Source: Dehalococcoidia bacterium (lineage in GTDB: Bacteria > Chloroflexota > Dehalococcoidia > Dehalococcoidales > CSSed11-197). Taken from it: DNA of 8,165 nucleotides. The stretch covers positions 1 to 8,165 of the forward strand of contig PWTP01000077.1 in the NCBI GenBank assembly GCA_003563865.1, read 5' to 3'. The translations under genes were made by a program, and so were the position numbers. The notes under the pieces were generated by a model, which saw only the letters and a list, made by a program, of their open reading frames with translations, was not told where the DNA came from and did no database searches. Shown here one piece after another: positions 6,729-8,165 of this stretch (within the stretch, counting starts at the first letter, position 1; each line of letters starts with the position of its first letter).

Positions 6729-7157
6729 TTAGGCTTCCTCTGGAGTTTGAGTTGTCGGGTTGTCCTCAAAATAAGCCTTTACTTCTTCTTTTTCAAGATA
6801 AACAATAATAAGAACGCCGATAGCTGTTCCCACCGGGAAGTTAACGATGCTGATTACAGCGTGTACGATTCCCAGTATTCGTGCCCAGTTTTTACCCTGA
6901 ATTGTGCCGATGCCGGCAGCCAGTGAAATAACAAAATAAGCCAGCAACAGTAACATGACAAAGCCCAGAATAACAATAAAAAACACAATTTCAGGATTGG
7001 ATATTACTCCATTCCAGTGCCCCCAGGTTCCATTCCACTGGAGAAGTGTCCAGGGTATCGCAAACACCATGGCGATAGTAAGCAGGCCAAGGAATGTCAC
7101 AGCAGCATTCAAAAGCTGCCATATAGCTATCAGTATAAGAAGATCAGGTTTTTTCAT
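6729..7157 (-). CDS. Small integral membrane protein, function unknown
   Basis: A 142-aa protein I cannot assign to a characterised family. It shows about three to four hydrophobic segments: residues 5-35 (long enough for a bent helix or hairpin), about 56-85, and 93-121 with a break at NFPVG. A short tryptophan-rich stretch with WNGTWGHWNG (41-50) would be an external loop, and a charged tail rich in Glu and Thr/Pro would be cytoplasmic. The motif GKNWARILGIVHAVISIVNF followed by PVGTAIGVLIIVYL and an acidic helix resembles many uncharacterised small bacterial membrane proteins. Start ATG 7157 has an AAGAAGGA ribosome site 5 nt upstream and a near-consensus promoter at 7190-7218, strong evidence that it is expressed. 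It precedes aroF by 54 bp on the same strand; a functional link to aromatic synthesis is not implied. Confidence 0.8.
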   Translation of the reverse strand: MKKPDLLILIAIWQLLNAAVTFLGLLTIAMVFAIPWTLLQWNGTWGHWNGVISNPEIVFFIVILGFVMLLLLAYFVISLAAGIGTIQGKNWARILGIVHAVISIVNFPVGTAIGVLIIVYLEKEEVKAYFEDNPTTQTPEEA

Positions 7158-7189
7158 ATCAATCCTTCTTCCAGTGATTTCTATTAACG

Positions 7190-7218
7190 ATTTTAAAGGC
7201 GTGATGTAACGGTGTCAA
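7190..7218 (-). promoter_or_regulatory. Sigma-70-type promoter for the small membrane protein gene
   Basis: On the minus strand, TTGACA (7218-7213) is followed by an exact 17-bp spacer and TAAAAT (7195-7190). Transcription would start near 7183, leaving a leader of about 27 nt that contains the AAGAAGGA ribosome site before ATG 7157. Perfect -35, one mismatch in -10 and ideal spacing make this the best promoter in the window; it may also serve aroF. Confidence 0.8.
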
Positions 7219-7240
7219 TATATGCAAGGAAAAATAAAAA

Positions 7241-7275
7241 CATTTTGGCCGGTGCTTTAATACCATTTTGGACGG
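7241..7275. repeat. Short imperfect direct repeat upstream of the promoter
   Basis: CATTTTGGCCGG (7241-7252) recurs as CATTTTGGACGG (7264-7275), 11 of 12 identical, with a 23-bp period (about two helical turns). It lies 23-57 bp upstream of the -35 box of the membrane protein promoter, a position where activators often bind, and just past the end of the DUF2779 gene. It may be chance; no known operator is recognised. Confidence 0.4.
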
Positions 7276-7295
7276 GAAGGATGCCTGCCTTATGA

Positions 7296-8165
7296 TTATT
7301 TGATGAGCTCTGTGAACTTTTCAATAATTTCGACCAGGCCTTTTGTGTCTAATTCACAATAAGCCAACAATTCTTCTCTGATGCGTTCAATCTCATCTAT
7401 TGAAGGATTTCCAAAAGCAATTGACAGGAAGGCCAGGCCTGCATAATCGCCGCTGGTTATGGGCATTTCATCGTAAGTCAGGCCGGTTACTGCCGGGAGG
7501 ACTTTTTTTAGAGAAGCGCTGCCTTTTTGAGTCGGGTTATAGTAGTGAAAGTTTCTGAAAGGCTCAATGAGGTCCACCATTCTGGAAATTATATCTTCAA
7601 TCCAAATGGAGTACACAGGGAATGAAGCAGCCAGATTTTTCAGTACACTCTCCTCAAAAGACTTGTTGTAAGCCACAATCGAACCGGCATCACCGATAAG
7701 GTTTCTGAGCGATGAAAGGAACTCCGGGCGCGGATCACCGTTACCTGTTGCCAAGAATGAGTGGTGCTCCGGTTTATTCCCGGGTGAGGCTTGAATGTGC
7801 AGTGAAAACTGGAAAGGTATATTCTGGTACGGCTTTACTCCATCAAATAATGGTATTGCGGTTGAGAAGGTCTCAAAATCAACAAAGTAGACCGGGTATT
7901 CGAGGCTTTCAAGAAATTGCTTGATAGCCGGGTGATTAATATGTGGCTCTCCACTGGTGACAGATTTACATTGAATTCGCTGTTTATCATTAAGTTTGCA
8001 GCTGTCGGGGATATTTAATATATCCGAAATGCCGTTAGAGTAGAGATCCTGAGCTTTTCTGCCACCATAATACAAAGTGAAAATATTATGTTCGGGTAAT
8101 CCTTCCCAGCATTCAGCCAGATCGCAGGCATACGGGTTGGAGCAGTGCTGGCCGATCGAAACCTC
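7296..8165 (-). CDS. DUF2779-type protein: Cas4-like Fe-S cysteines plus DEDDy-like nuclease domain (5' partial)
   Basis: C-terminal 289 residues of a larger protein; family members are about 490-500 aa, so roughly 200 N-terminal residues lie beyond the right edge. The frame is open through 8165; the TTG at 8075 is an internal leucine. The visible part begins with an IGQHCSNPYACDLAECW stretch: C8-X5-C14-X4-C19, the cysteines that in Cas4/AddB-like PD-(D/E)XK nucleases ligate an iron-sulfur cluster. LYYGGRKAQDLYSNGI and KLNDKQRIQC follow. The second domain (visible residues about 85-285) resembles DEDDy 3'-5' exonucleases: VDFETF (Asp96, Glu98), AYNKSFE (Asn167-Glu171, Glu where many families have Asp) and YCELD (Tyr269, Asp273). 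DUF2779 proteins have no established role that I know of; nucleic-acid processing is inferred. The gene ends 138 bp before the membrane protein gene, with no convincing terminator. Confidence 0.88.
   Translation of the reverse strand, partial: EVSIGQHCSNPYACDLAECWEGLPEHNIFTLYYGGRKAQDLYSNGISDILNIPDSCKLNDKQRIQCKSVTSGEPHINHPAIKQFLESLEYPVYFVDFETFSTAIPLFDGVKPYQNIPFQFSLHIQASPGNKPEHHSFLATGNGDPRPEFLSSLRNLIGDAGSIVAYNKSFEESVLKNLAASFPVYSIWIEDIISRMVDLIEPFRNFHYYNPTQKGSASLKKVLPAVTGLTYDEMPITSGDYAGLAFLSIAFGNPSIDEIERIREELLAYCELDTKGLVEIIEKFTELIK

Noticed and set aside
7219..7295. Intrinsic terminator downstream of the DUF2779 gene
   Set aside because: Only 3-4 bp stems (for example AAGG/CCTT near 7278-7292) can be found, without a stable hairpin next to a U-run.
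8073..8075. TTG as the start of a 259-aa protein on the minus strand
   Set aside because: The frame stays open to the window edge and the 30 upstream codons encode the conserved cysteine motif of the family, so the gene is partial and the TTG is an internal leucine.

Overview
The window carries nine protein genes and no RNA gene, transposon or CRISPR array. Base composition is moderate (about mid-40s % GC by eye). Gene content suggests an anaerobic bacterium, with a stand-alone FmdE-family protein, a NifS/IscS-type cysteine desulfurase, a Thermotoga-type DAHP synthase and a DUF2779 nuclease-like protein. Strong Shine-Dalgarno sequences are common. Chloroflexota (Dehalococcoidia) or an anaerobic Firmicute fits best, but nothing here fixes the taxon.

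Left part (1-5612, + strand): six tightly packed genes, probably one operon. They are a FecB/BtuF-type substrate-binding protein (5' end outside the window), a FecCD-type permease, an ABC ATPase, a cysteine desulfurase, an FmdE-family protein with a C-terminal zinc ribbon, and a class I SAM methyltransferase. The first three form a complete importer for a metal chelate, corrinoid or oxyanion. Sulfur-mobilising and FmdE genes directly downstream suggest import of a metal or cofactor precursor followed by its sulfuration or insertion. Molybdenum/tungsten is one attractive candidate, but the substrate cannot be read from the sequence.

Right part (5658-8165, - strand): a DAHP synthase (first step of the shikimate pathway), a small membrane protein of unknown function, and the C-terminal part of a DUF2779 protein. 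The DUF2779 fragment has Cas4-like iron-sulfur cysteines and a DEDDy-type exonuclease-like domain, and it runs off the right edge. A near-consensus sigma-70 promoter (TTGACA-17-TAAAAT) drives the membrane protein gene and possibly aroF behind it.

The two blocks converge across a 45-bp AT-rich gap without a recognisable terminator. The 57-bp spacer between the desulfurase and fmdE genes holds a nested inverted repeat that could fold in the mRNA. No long stretch lacks genes; the largest intergenic gap is 138 bp (7158-7295).
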